Shown in pieces: positions 20,607-31,478 of a DNA stretch of 64,000 nt. Source of the DNA: Dactylonectria macrodidyma (taxonomy: Eukaryota > Ascomycota > Sordariomycetes > Hypocreales > Nectriaceae); contig JAGMUV010000021.1 in NCBI GenBank assembly GCA_020744425.1, forward strand, positions 310,001 to 374,000, written 5' to 3'. The notes beneath the pieces were generated by a model that saw nothing but the letters and a program-made list of their open reading frames with translations, had not been told where the DNA came from and did no database searches. Position 1 is the stretch's first letter; each line of letters begins with the position of its first letter. Both the position numbers and the translations under genes were made by a program.

Positions 20607-23600
20607 ATGGCCGAGGCTGTGGGACTCGCTGCAAGCGTCATCGCAATCATCGACCTGTCCGCCAAAGTCGCCGTACTCTGCCTCCAGTACTCCACCGCTG
20701 TCGGGAATGCTAGGGCCGACATCACACGCCTCCAAAGCCGGTTGGACGACCTAGGCACAACCCTCCAGGGTGTTCAGTATCTGCTTGATAATCGGAATAA
20801 TCAAGCGCTCACGACGTCGCGAAAACTGGTCGACTCTGTCGATGGCTGCACATCTGAGCTGGTCCAGTTGCAGAGCAGGCTGGATCCGGGCAAGGCCCGT
20901 AAGACGATGCGCCGTTTCGGACTTCGTGCCCTCAAGTGGCCGTTCGATAGCAAGGAGGTCAGCGATATCGTCTCTAACCTAGAACGCTATGAACGGACCA
21001 TCACTCTAGGTCTGCAAATCGACCAAACGTAAGTCAGCAAACCGTCTGGATGTTTTGAGCACGATGGACCAGGCTGACGGCATCGTTCTTGCAGTACGCT
21101 TCTCCTCGACATCAGGCAGAGGATTGAAGGCGTCTCGCTCCAACCCGAAGAGGATGTATCGATAGCTCACAAGCCCTGCTTCAGCCTACCGTTCGAACGC
21201 GATCCTGACTTCGTCGACCGACCCGACATTATGGCATGGATAAAGGAGCAATATACAGGCCCCGTCGGTCGCATGGCCCTCGTAGGCATGGGCGGATTCG
21301 GGTACGAGCCGGAGTGGCTAACGAGCTTGTACAAGACCATCATCACGCTGACTGGCTGTAGTAAATCGCAGGTCGCTATTCAATTTGCGCATCACATCCG
21401 CGACACGTCACCGCAAACCAGCGTCTTCTGGGTACACGCGAGTTCGAAGCCAAGGTTTGAAGAGGCATACCGGTCTATTGCGGACAATCTACGGCTACCT
21501 AGGCGAAACGATCCCAGCGTCGACGTGCTCGGGCTAGTTCGCGACTGGCTGCAGAGAGAGGAAGCTGGCCCGTGGTTAATGGTCTTGGACAATGTTGACG
21601 ACGTCAACCTCTTCTACCCCAGCTCCAGCGCCGGAAGAGATGGGGCAATATGCCATCCAGTGGACGAGAACCCTGCTGCACTGAGCGTGCAACGGCCACT
21701 CGCAGTCTTCCTGCCGAAATGCCGCAATGGAATTATCCTCGTCACATCACGCAGCATGGACGCCGCTGAGAAGCTAACAGGTAGCCATAAGGCTGTCTAC
21801 AGGATCTCAGCCATGGATGACGCCCAAGCCCTTCAGCTTTTCCGCAACAAGCTGCAGGGAGACTCTGACAAGACTGCCGCTGCCGATCTTCTTCGTGCTC
21901 TAGATTATATCCCGCTGGCCATTACCCAAGCAGCAGCGTACATCAACCGTCGCGCCCCCCGCATATCGGTAAAGACATACCTGGACGCCTTCCGGGAAAG
22001 TGATAGGAAGAAGGGCAGCCTCCTCAACAGCGACGCGGGGGATCTTCGACGGGATGAGACCGTCTCCAACTCCGTGGTTACGACATGGCAGGTAACTCTT
22101 GAGCAGATACGCCGCGAGAGACCATCCGCAGCCAACCTGCTCTCACTTATGAGCTTCTTCAATCCGCAGGGCATCCCTGAGTTTGTACTCCACAACTATA
22201 AGGGCGATCTGGAGGACAATATGGACAGAGGCGAAGATAGTGACGAATTTGAGGATGATCTAGATGTCCTCCGTGGCTACTCGCTCGTTTCCGTGACATC
22301 AACGCGGGATGTATGCGAGATGCACTCCCTCGTGCAGTTTTGCACACGAGCTTGGCTATCTGTGGTTAATGATGCAGAACGATGGAGACAGGTATTTTTA
22401 TGGGCCATGTCAAGACATTTCCCATCTGGTGCATTCGAGACCTGGCCCACCTGTCAGATGCTGCTTCCTCACATCGAGTCGATGTTGGAGGAGGAACCAC
22501 CAAACGAGGACCTGCAGAAGTGGGCCCGTTTGTTGACAAATTGTGCATGGTATATGTTCACTATAGGGAACTACAGGGCAGCAGAAAAGTTAGGCGAAAA
22601 AGCAGTCAAAACGAGGGTCAATGTGCTGGGAGAGGAGCATCCCTCGACGCTGACCAGCATGACCAACCTGGCGTTAACATATAGGAACCAAGGGCGATGG
22701 AAGGAGGCGGAAGAGCTACAGGTGCGAGTGATGGAGACGAGGAAGACTATTCTAGGAGAGGAGCATTCCAATACGCTGAGCAGCATAAACAACCTGGCGA
22801 TAACATATAGGGATCAATGGCGATGGAAGGAGGCGGAAGAGCTACAGGTGCGAGTGATGGAAGTGACGAAGAATATTCTTGGAGAGGGGCATCTCGATAC
22901 GCTAAGCAGTATGGCTAACCTGGCGTCGACATATGGGAACCAAGGGCGATGGAAAGAGGCGGAAGAGCTAGAGGTGCGAGTGATGGAAACGATGAAGACA
23001 GTGCTGGGAGAGGAGCATCCCAATACGCTGACCAGCATGGACAACCTGGCGTCGACATACTGGAGCCAAGGGCGATGGAAAGAGGCAGAAGAGCTACAGG
23101 TGCAAGTAATGGAAGTGACGAAGAATATTCTTGGAGAGGAGCATCCCGATACGCTGACCAGCATAAACAACCTGGCGTTAACATATAGGAACCAAGGGCG
23201 ATGGAAGGAGGCGGAAGAGCTAGAGGTGCAAGTGATGGAGACGACGAAGGATATTCTTGGAGAGGAGCATCCCCATACACTAACCAGCATGGGCAACCTG
23301 GCATCGACATATAGGAACCAAGGGCGATGGAAAGAGGCAGAAGAGCTAGAGGTGCAAGTGATGGAGATGATGAAGACGGTGTTAGGAGAGGAGCATCACC
23401 ATACACTAACCAGCATGGCCAACCTGGCGTTAACATACTGGAACCAAAGGCGATGGAAAGAGGCAGAAGAGCTACAGGTGCGAGTGATGGAGACGACGAA
23501 GACTATGTTAGAAGAGGAGCATCCCGATACATTGGCCAGCATGAACAACCTGGCGTCAACGTATAGGAGCCAAGGGCGATGGAAGGAGGCAGAAGAGCTA

Positions 23601-23837
23601 CAGGCGCAAGTGATGGAGACGACGAAGAATATTCTTGGAGAGGAGCATCCCCATACGCTGACCAGCATGTCCAACCTGGCCGTTACCTGGAAACACCAAG
23701 GCCGCACTGGAGATGCTCTAGCTCTAATGCGAAACTGCGTTGTCTTACGAGAGCGAGTGCTTGGTATAGACCATCCGGGCACAGCATCCTCGGCGGCAAC
23801 TCTAGCTAATTGGGAGGAAGCGAGCGACTCATCATAG
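20607..23837 (+). CDS. NLR/STAND receptor: Helo-like N-terminus, NB-ARC, TPR (1,034 aa)
   Basis: Predicted signal-transduction NTPase acting in fungal non-self recognition or programmed cell death. Exons 20607-21028, 21095-21301 and 21362-23837 are separated by introns of 66 and 60 nt. Residues 1-140 match the fungal STAND N-terminal (Helo-like) domain (MAEAVGLAASVIAIIDLSAK…FGLRALKWPF). The NB-ARC P-loop GMGGFGKSQ (about 204-212) is recreated only by splicing the second intron. Walker B LMVLDNVDD is near 281, a sensor-type VTSRS follows, and the winged-helix end reads MHSLVQFC near 530. From about 613 there are eight near-identical 42-residue TPR units plus degenerate first and last ones; the DNA units are 126 bp. 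All key residues are intact. The ligand is unknown. ATG chosen as the family start. Confidence 0.9.
22664..23680 (+). repeat. Tandem 126-bp TPR-coding repeats
   Basis: The word AACCTGGC recurs at strict 126-bp spacing through eight units (near 22665, 22791, 22917, 23043, 23169, 23295, 23421, 23547 and the degenerate 23673). Each unit encodes NLA.TY..QGRWKEAEELQV and GEEHP.TL.SM. The units differ at only a few positions, mostly one or two residues on one helix face (TYRNQ/TYWSQ/TYGNQ; METTK/MEVTK/MEMMK). Confidence 0.88.
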
Positions 23838-25126
23838 GAAAGGAGACAATTTTGAATGATGAACATGTAGGGACGCTTGTTAGATGAACCCCGTGTGCTA
23901 ATTCATGATAAAAACCACTTCTCAGTCGATTGAATTCCTCTGCGAGAGCGTCAAATTCCTCAGAGATTTCAATGTGGCGGCAAAGACAATTGGGATCAGC
24001 GCCAATTTGAGTCTGACCTGTTGAGGAATTGAAGTTCTACGGCTCATCGCCGCTAGACTCGAGGACATTTCAACCAACCTTGCGGCTCAGACCGCTCTTA
24101 CAGCTCAGAGACATGGTACAAGAGCGACGTAGTCAGACCACTGATCCCAACGAACGCCACCAGCGGTTGTCGGTCACACATATCCCCTTCCCCATCGCAG
24201 AAAAAAGAAAAGAGACCTTCAATGTGGAATTCCTGCACCCAATCCGGTCGCGCCACAACTGCAGTCGATTCGATAGCCGCCGTCGATACAAGGCCGCTGC
24301 CAGGCAAACGCATGCCAAGTAAGCGACCACGATCATCAGCTGAATGCGCCAATGCGCCCTTCTTCACTTTTACGTCTGGATCGCCGGCTGGCAATAAGGC
24401 TTTGTCGAGGGCTGACCAGGCTCTCTGCAACATAGCCAGGCCTGGTCAAGAGCTGAAGCTAGGCTTTAATTTAGGTAGGTGACAATTGACGAACCGACGC
24501 AGCTTTAAAGTTCAGTGGTTAACGGCTGCGGCCGAGACAAAGTAGGGTATGGTAGATATAATTGGGTATTGGTCTTGTAGGCTTATCTTGTTCGGGATTC
24601 TCCCGCAGCTCACTACCGCAATCGCATCACATGTCGGAAGGCCCCGAAGCCACAAAGGTCCATGCCAGCCGGATAGTTTCACCGCGCTATGGCAAGTCTC
24701 TGTGTAAGTTAACGACCATACTTTCCGCGGCACCCTCTTTTCGCGGGGGGAGAATGGTTCCACATCCAAGCCTACCTACCCGAGACATCATCTATGATTG
24801 TGGCAATCGACGATCAAAATCGATCGAGCAGGACTTGTAATCGACAGATATCGATCGACTGGCAGCTCTGATCGATCGATTTCGAAGCTTGAGTAGTAGC
24901 AGTAGTAGCAACCAAATTGTTCTGACGAATGCCATTTCCCAGTTCTTCAATAAGGATATTCATGCCACTGAAAGCGCATTGCATTCGGACGGAGCGAACA
25001 GAAAGCTTGACTATCATTAAACCTAGCATACTGTCTTAAAGGATTGTTAGCCATGATTAATTCCCACGAAAAGACAAGCTAGGCGGCAATCACATCACAC
25101 GATAGTGCACGACCAAGGTCTGGCTC
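23838..25126. other. Intergenic between NLR and M4 peptidase
   Basis: No gene supported. A 111-codon reverse frame (24433-24098) has no motif and no clear start context. A run of GATCGAT words near 24808-24885 is notable but unexplained. Confidence 0.4.
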
Positions 25127-26493
25127 CTAATTGCCCCCAGTAACTCCAACCTTAGCCCAGGCCTTGCGTACAATCTTGGCCGCTTCTTTGTCGAATAACT
25201 CCTCGGCTGTCTCGACAGTGATGTCAGCAAAATGCTTGAATTGGCACTTCGGCGCGATCTTGCCCGACTTCATCGTCTCCCACCAGATCTTTCCAGCTTT
25301 CTCCCACGAGTAACTTCCAAATGCCACAGACGCAAGATAAAACGCCTTGTTCGGGATTCCAGAATAGACGTGCACCCCTCCATTGTCTTCGACTATGACC
25401 TCATAGTACTTCATGTGATCGGGCTGAGGATCTTTGCCCTATGTCATCTGTCAGTAATGAACTCTTATCGAAGCGTTTTCAACATACAAAGCGAGGGTCA
25501 TCGTAAGCAGTGCCCGGGGCCTTCATGCTTCGCAAAGCCACTCCCTTTACGCCAGGCAAGATACAATCTTCGCCAATGAGCCAGTCAGCATCATCTGCCT
25601 TCTCATTTTGAACTTGTTGCTTGATCATGATGCCGAAGACATCAGATATGTGTTCATTCAGAGCGCCGGGCTGGCCAGAGTAGTCAAGAGGGCTAGTGTG
25701 CTCGGTAACAGCATGAGTGAGCTCGTGTCCGATAACGTCGATGCAGCCGGTGAAGTTGTTGAGAAATTCACCACCATCTCCGTAGACCATCTGCAACCTC
25801 TCTGGGTCCCAGACTGCGAAATGTCAGCATCAAGGGGAGCCCAGCTGAGACATATACAAATCACTTACAAGCGTTTTCGTATTCCTCGCCAAAATGGACG
25901 CTGCTGACAACATTCATGTTCTTGTTATCGATGGAATTCCAGTTGAATTTCTTCTTGTAAAAATCCAAAACAATGCCAACATTGTCGTAGGCTTCGTTAA
26001 CAGCGTTGTCCTTGACCTCATCCTCGCCTTCTTTGCGAACCAACTTGCCGGGAAGGTCTGCCTCGTCTGTGGTATGATTGGCATTGTAGACAGAGCGTTC
26101 AGGCAATGATTTCTTCGCAATCTCAGCGGTTCCTGAACTCTCGGTCGAGGCTTGACGACTTAGTACGGCTCATCATAAAGAGAGAGGGAATTTACCTAGC
26201 TTCTGCTGCATGAGACCCTCGACGTGTTTCAGATCTTGCTTGGCACGATCACGGACGTTCTCAGACTCTTCCGACTGAGACAGGGATCGCAGGACATGAG
26301 GAGGGATGATTTGTTGGTGCTGATACCCACGAGGCATGGTCAAACCAGCCATGCGTTCAGCTCTGGCCTTGGTGTAGGCATCCCGGGCAGCGAGGGATCG
26401 ACGGGCAGCGTGTCGGATCTTGTCCGTATTGGCCTCACTGTTGGCGATAGCTCGAAGGAGATGAGGAGGAACAATATAGTGACGGCAGGCCAT
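25127..26493 (-). CDS. M4 metallopeptidase, thermolysin/protealysin-like (399 aa)
   Basis: Zinc endopeptidase. Four exons on the reverse strand: 26493-26196, 25869-26132, 25488-25813, 25127-25438, with introns of 63, 55 and 49 nt; the spliced length is exactly 1,200 nt. The zinc site is GHELTHAVTEH near residue 217, the third ligand lies in GALNEHISDVFG, and the catalytic His is in NGGVHVYSGIPN. ENAFWDPERLQMVYGDG is rebuilt across the second intron, as in bacterial M4 enzymes. No signal peptide is seen; instead the N-terminus has two copies of a protealysin-type propeptide motif, IVPPHLLRAIANS and IIPPHVLRSLSQS, about 45 residues apart. Absence of a secretion signal suggests a cytosolic or non-classical role. 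Bacterial-like architecture hints at ancient transfer. Confidence 0.9.
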
Positions 26494-28343
26494 GGTTGGA
26501 CTTGATGTGGTGATGATGATGGTATAACAGGGGCTGTGTCCGTTTGCGTTTGGATGTGGTATGATCTGATGTTGAGGGGAATGAGGATGACGACAATTGC
26601 CAGATGAAGGAAAACAGGCTGCTTTTATTCTTTGGAGATCTACGGAGGGGAGCAGCGGAGATATCGGTTGAGATCCAAGCATCATGAATTCATACCTTCT
26701 TACCAGACTTGTTTCTGTTTCACATGTCAATCTAATCCTTAGCAAAAGGAAATGCCGTTAGAGTTGGTTCATGTAACGGGTTCTATGCCAACAGTACGGT
26801 TTTGACTAACATGAACCTCGAGGTATTTGCCACAAACGTGGCTAATACGGGCGAGATCACATATGCCTCAATAGGAAGCTTCACTACGTTATCGTTCATT
26901 CTGACTCTCTGCCGGACCGACGACAATACTCACATTCTGTGGCCTTTTGTTAAGGCCGAATGTGATCGGAGCCGCACATCATCTCAACTTTAACTCACAT
27001 AGATGTGCGGCACCGCATTCCCACAGTCTATTTCTCGTATTATATTGCCTTTGTACAGGCATTGGTTGAATCACCAAAGTCAAATGTCAAGGTTCGTCCA
27101 GAAAGACATGTGAATAAAATTTTCCTCAGAGCCAAGGCAAGACAAATCGGAACATTCGAAGAGTATGGACGTTGTACATGTATTCTTCGAGCTCCTACTA
27201 GCCAATTATGATGATGAGTGGCGGCTTGTCTATCCAGCTCCATATCAACTCCGAAAGCACTACTGCTAGCAAACATCAGCTGCGCAGCCCTCCATATGTG
27301 ATGCTGCGTAAGTGAACCTTAATGCAACATAACTCTCCCCTCATATGTCACTCCATCGTCATCATTTGATCACGTACTAGCTAGTGAACGGATTGTTCCG
27401 ATATATCGATATACTTACATCAAATGACCATAGGAACACAGGGCCTAGAAAAGCAATGCTAGTCAAAGCAAAGGGGAAAAAGAAGGAAACTCGTAATGTT
27501 GTTAAGGTTCGAATCCAATTCGATTGCTATTTGTCACTCCTATTCGTCTAGGCATTTGCTGTAGCTGCCTTTTAAGGCCTGTTTCTACTATTTTTACGTT
27601 GACAATGCAGGCGAGAGATAAACTATAGCCGACCTAACTCACAGTAGGACTTTTGCATCCCAGCTGCTCGTAAGGCTGCTTACTGAACGCTTGCTGATGC
27701 CTCCCGTGACGCTCACCTCTCTCCATATCGGCTGGCTTCTCAGCTGTGTTACCCACCAGACATTGTCATGTGGTAAGTGATGCGGGGTGACAAGTGGCTA
27801 CAGGGGATCCATTGGGAGGTTTACATGTGCTTGCAGGAGGGCTGAAGTTGACTTTCTCTTCTCGGGATGCCTCTTAGATTTTTTGCACGTGAAATCTGTG
27901 CACGGCCGTATATCACATGTCTTTCACATGGCCGGGGGAACCTCATCCGTCCTTAATGCTAGAATCGAGGACCAAACTGACGTGTTGCCCAACATAACGC
28001 AGAATGTCACTATTGTGCAACTTAGGCTTATGTCATTGTTAACACCCGATTGCATCAGTGGCAAGAGGTGAGTAGGCCGGAGTTGACGAGGTTACAGAAG
28101 GCGCAACAGATTTCTCGCAGCAAAGGGACCTCTCAGCCGTGATAGTCTCCGCATACGGTACGACCAAAAGTTGGCAGCAGGGATGCACTCATCAACACTG
28201 GCTCGCCATGCAACGTAAAAAGTATACATTCATGGGGCCTTTCCTTCAAGAAATCCCTTCGCATCCCCAAAAAGCTTCTGCTATCTTCAACTTGCACACA
28301 CATTGAGAACGCCTAAGCATCACCAGACTGCTCACTTGCCATC
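26494..28343. other. Divergent intergenic region (1.85 kb)
   Basis: Lies between the M4 gene (-) and the secreted protein (+). Short frames at 26802, 27005 and 27787 lack motifs and supporting starts. I see no RNA gene or repeat. Confidence 0.4.
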
Positions 28344-28943
28344 ATGTCGACACTTGTTCGTCTCACCCTCCTGCTGTCAGCTCTTGCGAGCGGGCTCATT
28401 GCATTGGCTAGTCCTACGGCGCTAGCCTCTACCATTAGCGTTGCCGACACGACATCTGCCATGAGTCCTATCCCCGATCCCACCATGGGCGTTCCATTTG
28501 CACTTGCCCCCTTTAATAACGACAATACCTTCGTCGAACCAACCCATAATGAAACTGATCTCAGCGAGCGTCAGGCGACCGGCCTCGCCGTCTGGGTAAC
28601 CCATTGGTTCCCCCCTCCAGTGTGCAGCAATGGCATCTGCACGATCAAATCGACAGACGATCTCCCCCATCTTCAGATCAACGGAGAGGGGTTTACTGTT
28701 GGCGGTCGAGTCTTTGGAGGGATATATAACTGGCCGTCAAATACCCTATCTTGGGGAACAAACATTAATGTTAAATTCTGGTCTGGCTGGAGGGGTGGCT
28801 CTTTCGGGTTACAAACACCACTCATTGATTGTGGTGCTTTTGACCGATCGCACGTCGCCAACTCTTACGCTGCAGCGTACGATTGGACGACTGCGACTTG
28901 GTCTCCGGTTGTTTGGCTCTACACTGGATGTGCTGTTCTGTGA
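28344..28943 (+). CDS. Small secreted protein (199 aa)
   Basis: Intronless gene starting ATG-TCG after a purine-free leader. Residues 1-28 form a clear signal peptide (VRLTLLLSALASGLIALASP). A linker rich in Ser/Thr/Pro follows, and a dibasic-like ER site at about residue 76 (DLSERQATG) could be a Kex2 cut, leaving a ~120-residue mature domain with many Trp, two to four Cys (VCSNGICTIKS, IDCGAFDRS, LYTGCAVL) and a beta-rich pattern. A short TATACATTCATG word occurs ~115 bp upstream. No known family recognised; effector-like or an uncharacterised extracellular protein. Confidence 0.72.
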   Translation: MSTLVRLTLLLSALASGLIALASPTALASTISVADTTSAMSPIPDPTMGVPFALAPFNNDNTFVEPTHNETDLSERQATGLAVWVTHWFPPPVCSNGICTIKSTDDLPHLQINGEGFTVGGRVFGGIYNWPSNTLSWGTNINVKFWSGWRGGSFGLQTPLIDCGAFDRSHVANSYAAAYDWTTATWSPVVWLYTGCAVL

Positions 28944-29801
28944 CAGGCGTTGATTGGAACCACACAACGCAATACGATGATTGCCTTTCTCTTTGTTCTG
29001 TTCGGCGGTTGGATAAAGAGCGTACAGCCGTACGTATCAAAGAATGAGCACCGTGGTTTGTTCCTGAAAGGTTTACACAGATACATAGGTGCAATAAAAT
29101 GCCAAAGCCGATAAAATACCGTTCGTATGAGTCTAGTACCTGTCTCCTACGGAACCCAGCTGGACTGACGGGTGATACTGGCCGGGATAGTAAGCCCTAA
29201 CGAAGACGAATTGAAACTAAATGATGGCTAATCGAAGCAGGAGTTGTGGAACCCTAAGTCGAGTGGTCGGTATCTGTCGAAACCGGCAGTGCATTGCCCT
29301 CGTCAACATGCCGAGGTAGTTGTAGGTAGGGTACCTAAATTTACGCATCAGAATACCTGCCCCGACATCGACCATGATCGTTGCACGAAACAGGAGCTGC
29401 CATAATACTTGAGCTTATAAATATGGCTCAATCCCCCTTGAGCTGGAAACTTTATATCCCGGGGAGGTACAAACATGACACCATAACTATCCTAAGTTAC
29501 AGCAGGGTCTGACTTCTACCGACTTCAAATTTAGCGCTCTCCTTTGGGGTGGAAAGATCTGCCTCGAACTCCGAAGCAGCTTGCGCCGGGCGAATCTCAG
29601 CCTTCAGCGGCGCGGCTTTTGCCGGTGCAGAAGACATGGCGATGACCCTCCGATGCGCCATTCAAGATAGAAATGGGGGAAGCCCCGCTTTCTTAGATTT
29701 TAATGGAGTGGTGGTTTTGTCAACGGACTGGCGACAACCCCCCGAGCTGAAAAACTTGTGGAAGAGCGGGGTAGACAAGTGCGGCTTCGAGTTGCCATCT
29801 G
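28944..29801. other. Intergenic; left of LINE A
   Basis: No gene firmly supported. A plus-strand frame with an ATG at 29636 (MAMTLRCAIQDRNGG…) runs into LINE A; if the LINE and one duplication are removed it continues to a TAG near 31381 (…EWRCVSCEVLTPLETP). It could be the end of a small unknown gene. Confidence 0.35.
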
Positions 29802-29816
29802 AGTGGCGGTGCGTTA
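29802..29816. repeat. LINE A target duplication, left copy
   Basis: AGTGGCGGTGCGTTA, repeated exactly at 31337-31351. Confidence 0.85.
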
Positions 29817-31336
29817 TTGTTGTTGTTGTTGTTGTTGTTGTTGATTAATTACCGTCGTGAAGACACCTAGATGTCTACAGAATCCCTCTAGGGGCAAGAC
29901 GACGTGCTAGGCTGGAGTCTACAGCTAAAGAAACCAAGGTACAGGGTAGCTAGCTTCGGCGGAGCCGATAGCGTAGCTAAGACTGACCCGGGGCCGGGGC
30001 CACGGGCCCAGCGGGCCCGTGGCTCGGACCCGCAATCCGATGTCACGTGTAAGTCTAATTACATCCCTCAACGAGCCGAAATTGCGATCCTTCTTCCTCT
30101 TCCATCTAACAATTAAGCGGCCCTATTTGACCTATTATTTCGAACCCGATATCCGTCAGCGGATTTTCAGGGTGCAGCCCGACGGCTGCAATATCATCCG
30201 ATTTTTAGGGGAACCGGGGGGAAACCGCATTCGAAGCTGCTATACAGCGCAGCGCGTCGCAGGCCCAGCCTCGCGAGCCGAGCCTTTTGACAACGCCGAG
30301 GAATAAAAGATGAAGGAAAAAAAAGGGGGGAAAGAGTGGATTTCTAGAGTCTGGGGCTGAAGCGGCTGTCACCGCAACTTCCGGGGGTTCTAGGCGAGGG
30401 AGCGATGATGTGGGCAGATTTCCGCGAAGAATTTTGCTGCCTCTATCATCGCGACGAACTCGCCGAAATCTTGTCCTATTACGCGATTGATCGTCAGCTT
30501 CGGAAAAAGGCCTAACTTTATCCGATGGCGACGGTCAACCTTGCGGCAATAGAAGGGATGGTCGGGTGATTTCCGCCGTCCGCACGAGCAATTAAGCTCT
30601 GCATCGTGGGCAAATCTCTCGTGGTATGCAGCAAAGTCTCCGTGGCCGGAGCGGGCTGCTGAGAGATGGCGAAGAGTCTTCCGGGGAAGCTGCAGTTCAG
30701 CTGGGCTAGCGGCGGCTGCCTCTAGCATATAGGGTTGATAAGAGTCTGGGGCATGGTCTTGCCACCAGGCCTTGAAAGCGGTACGGGGGAGGGCTCTGGC
30801 CTTCCTTCGGTTGAAAGCGAGGGACGGGGCCGCGCCGGGTGGTTCCGGCAGCTCCGTTCCTGCTTTGGCCAGCTTGTCGGCCTGCTCGTTCCCGGGGATG
30901 CCTTTATGGCCAGGGCTCCATCGTACAGATGTAGCCCCGTGGGCTCGTGCGATCGAATGGAACTCTAGGAACTGGGCCTGTGAGGATTCCGACGGCTGGC
31001 CTAGCAAGCCAGCCGCTGCTGACGTGTTGTCAAGGCAGACGTAAATGTGTGAGCCTGGCTGGGCCAGGTTGGTTGCGTGACGTAGGCCTGCTAAGGCCCC
31101 AGCCACTTCTGCGTCGAACACCTCAACGGGGCCTAGCCGGGCTAGCCCCTCGCCGATTGAGTGTTTATTGCAGTGGATGACGTACCCGTAGCCCGCGGCC
31201 CCGTCTTGCGATCGGGATCCGTCTGAGTAAACGATGAGGTCTTCCGTAGATAAGGTCTCGATCCAGGCAAGGAAGGCTGGAACAGCCCTGGCCTTCGGCT
31301 GGATGTGTAATTCGGTGGATCTGTAATGGCGTTGAA
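29817..31336 (-). mobile_element. LINE A: 5'-truncated non-LTR retrotransposon, (CAA)n tail
   Basis: Reverse-strand element of 1,520 bp. Its 3' tail is the (TTG)n/(CAA)n run at 29817-29843, its 3' UTR includes a GC-rich palindrome (GGGCCCGTGGC region near 30010), and its coding part is the C-terminal RNase H region of ORF2. A perfect 15-bp duplication flanks it. 5' truncation is typical of LINE insertion. Confidence 0.85.
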
Positions 31337-31345
31337 AGTGGCGGT
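30390..31345 (-). pseudogene. LINE A ORF2 C-terminus: RNase H and zinc-knuckle-like end
   Basis: RNase H motifs are all present: YSDGSRSQDGAAGYG (first Asp), EVFDAEVAGALAGL (Glu), VCLDNTSAAAG (Asp), RWSPGHKGIPGNEQAD (His/Asp). After them comes a C/H-rich CSCGRRKSPDHPFYCRK segment. This RNase H order is typical of fungal LINEs of the Tad1-like type. The endonuclease and reverse transcriptase are missing. The first ~25 codons of the open frame come from flanking DNA, because the element ends at 31336. Confidence 0.8.
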
Positions 31346-31351
31346 GCGTTA
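31337..31351. repeat. LINE A target duplication, right copy
   Basis: AGTGGCGGTGCGTTA, identical to 29802-29816. Confidence 0.85.
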
Positions 31352-31478
31352 GCTGTGAAGTACTGACGCCTCTCGAAACACCGTAGATGGAGAGTATTTG
31401 ACAATTGTTAAGTGCCAACTACCTCGTTTGCATCGGACATCTCTCCGGTGTTCAGTGGATACATGGGAACTCTCGGAG

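Noticed and set aside
22814..23436. Long reverse-strand Ser/Cys-rich frames over the NLR repeats
   Set aside because: They are periodic antisense shadows of the 126-bp TPR repeats; the same pattern appears opposite the TPR-CHAT repeats at 32.1-32.5 kb.
24098..24433. 111-codon reverse frame downstream of the NLR
   Set aside because: No motif, no clear start context and a similar-length frame on the opposite strand.
29549..29848. 99-codon plus-strand frame ending in LINE A (Val-rich end from the TTG run)
   Set aside because: The last codons are the LINE tail; the start is GTG. An ATG at 29636 may belong to a real small gene, but nothing supports it beyond openness.
30735..31180. Plus-strand GC-rich frames over LINE A, repeated opposite LINE B
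   Set aside because: Antisense shadows of the RNase H coding sequence; identical in both copies because the LINEs are identical.
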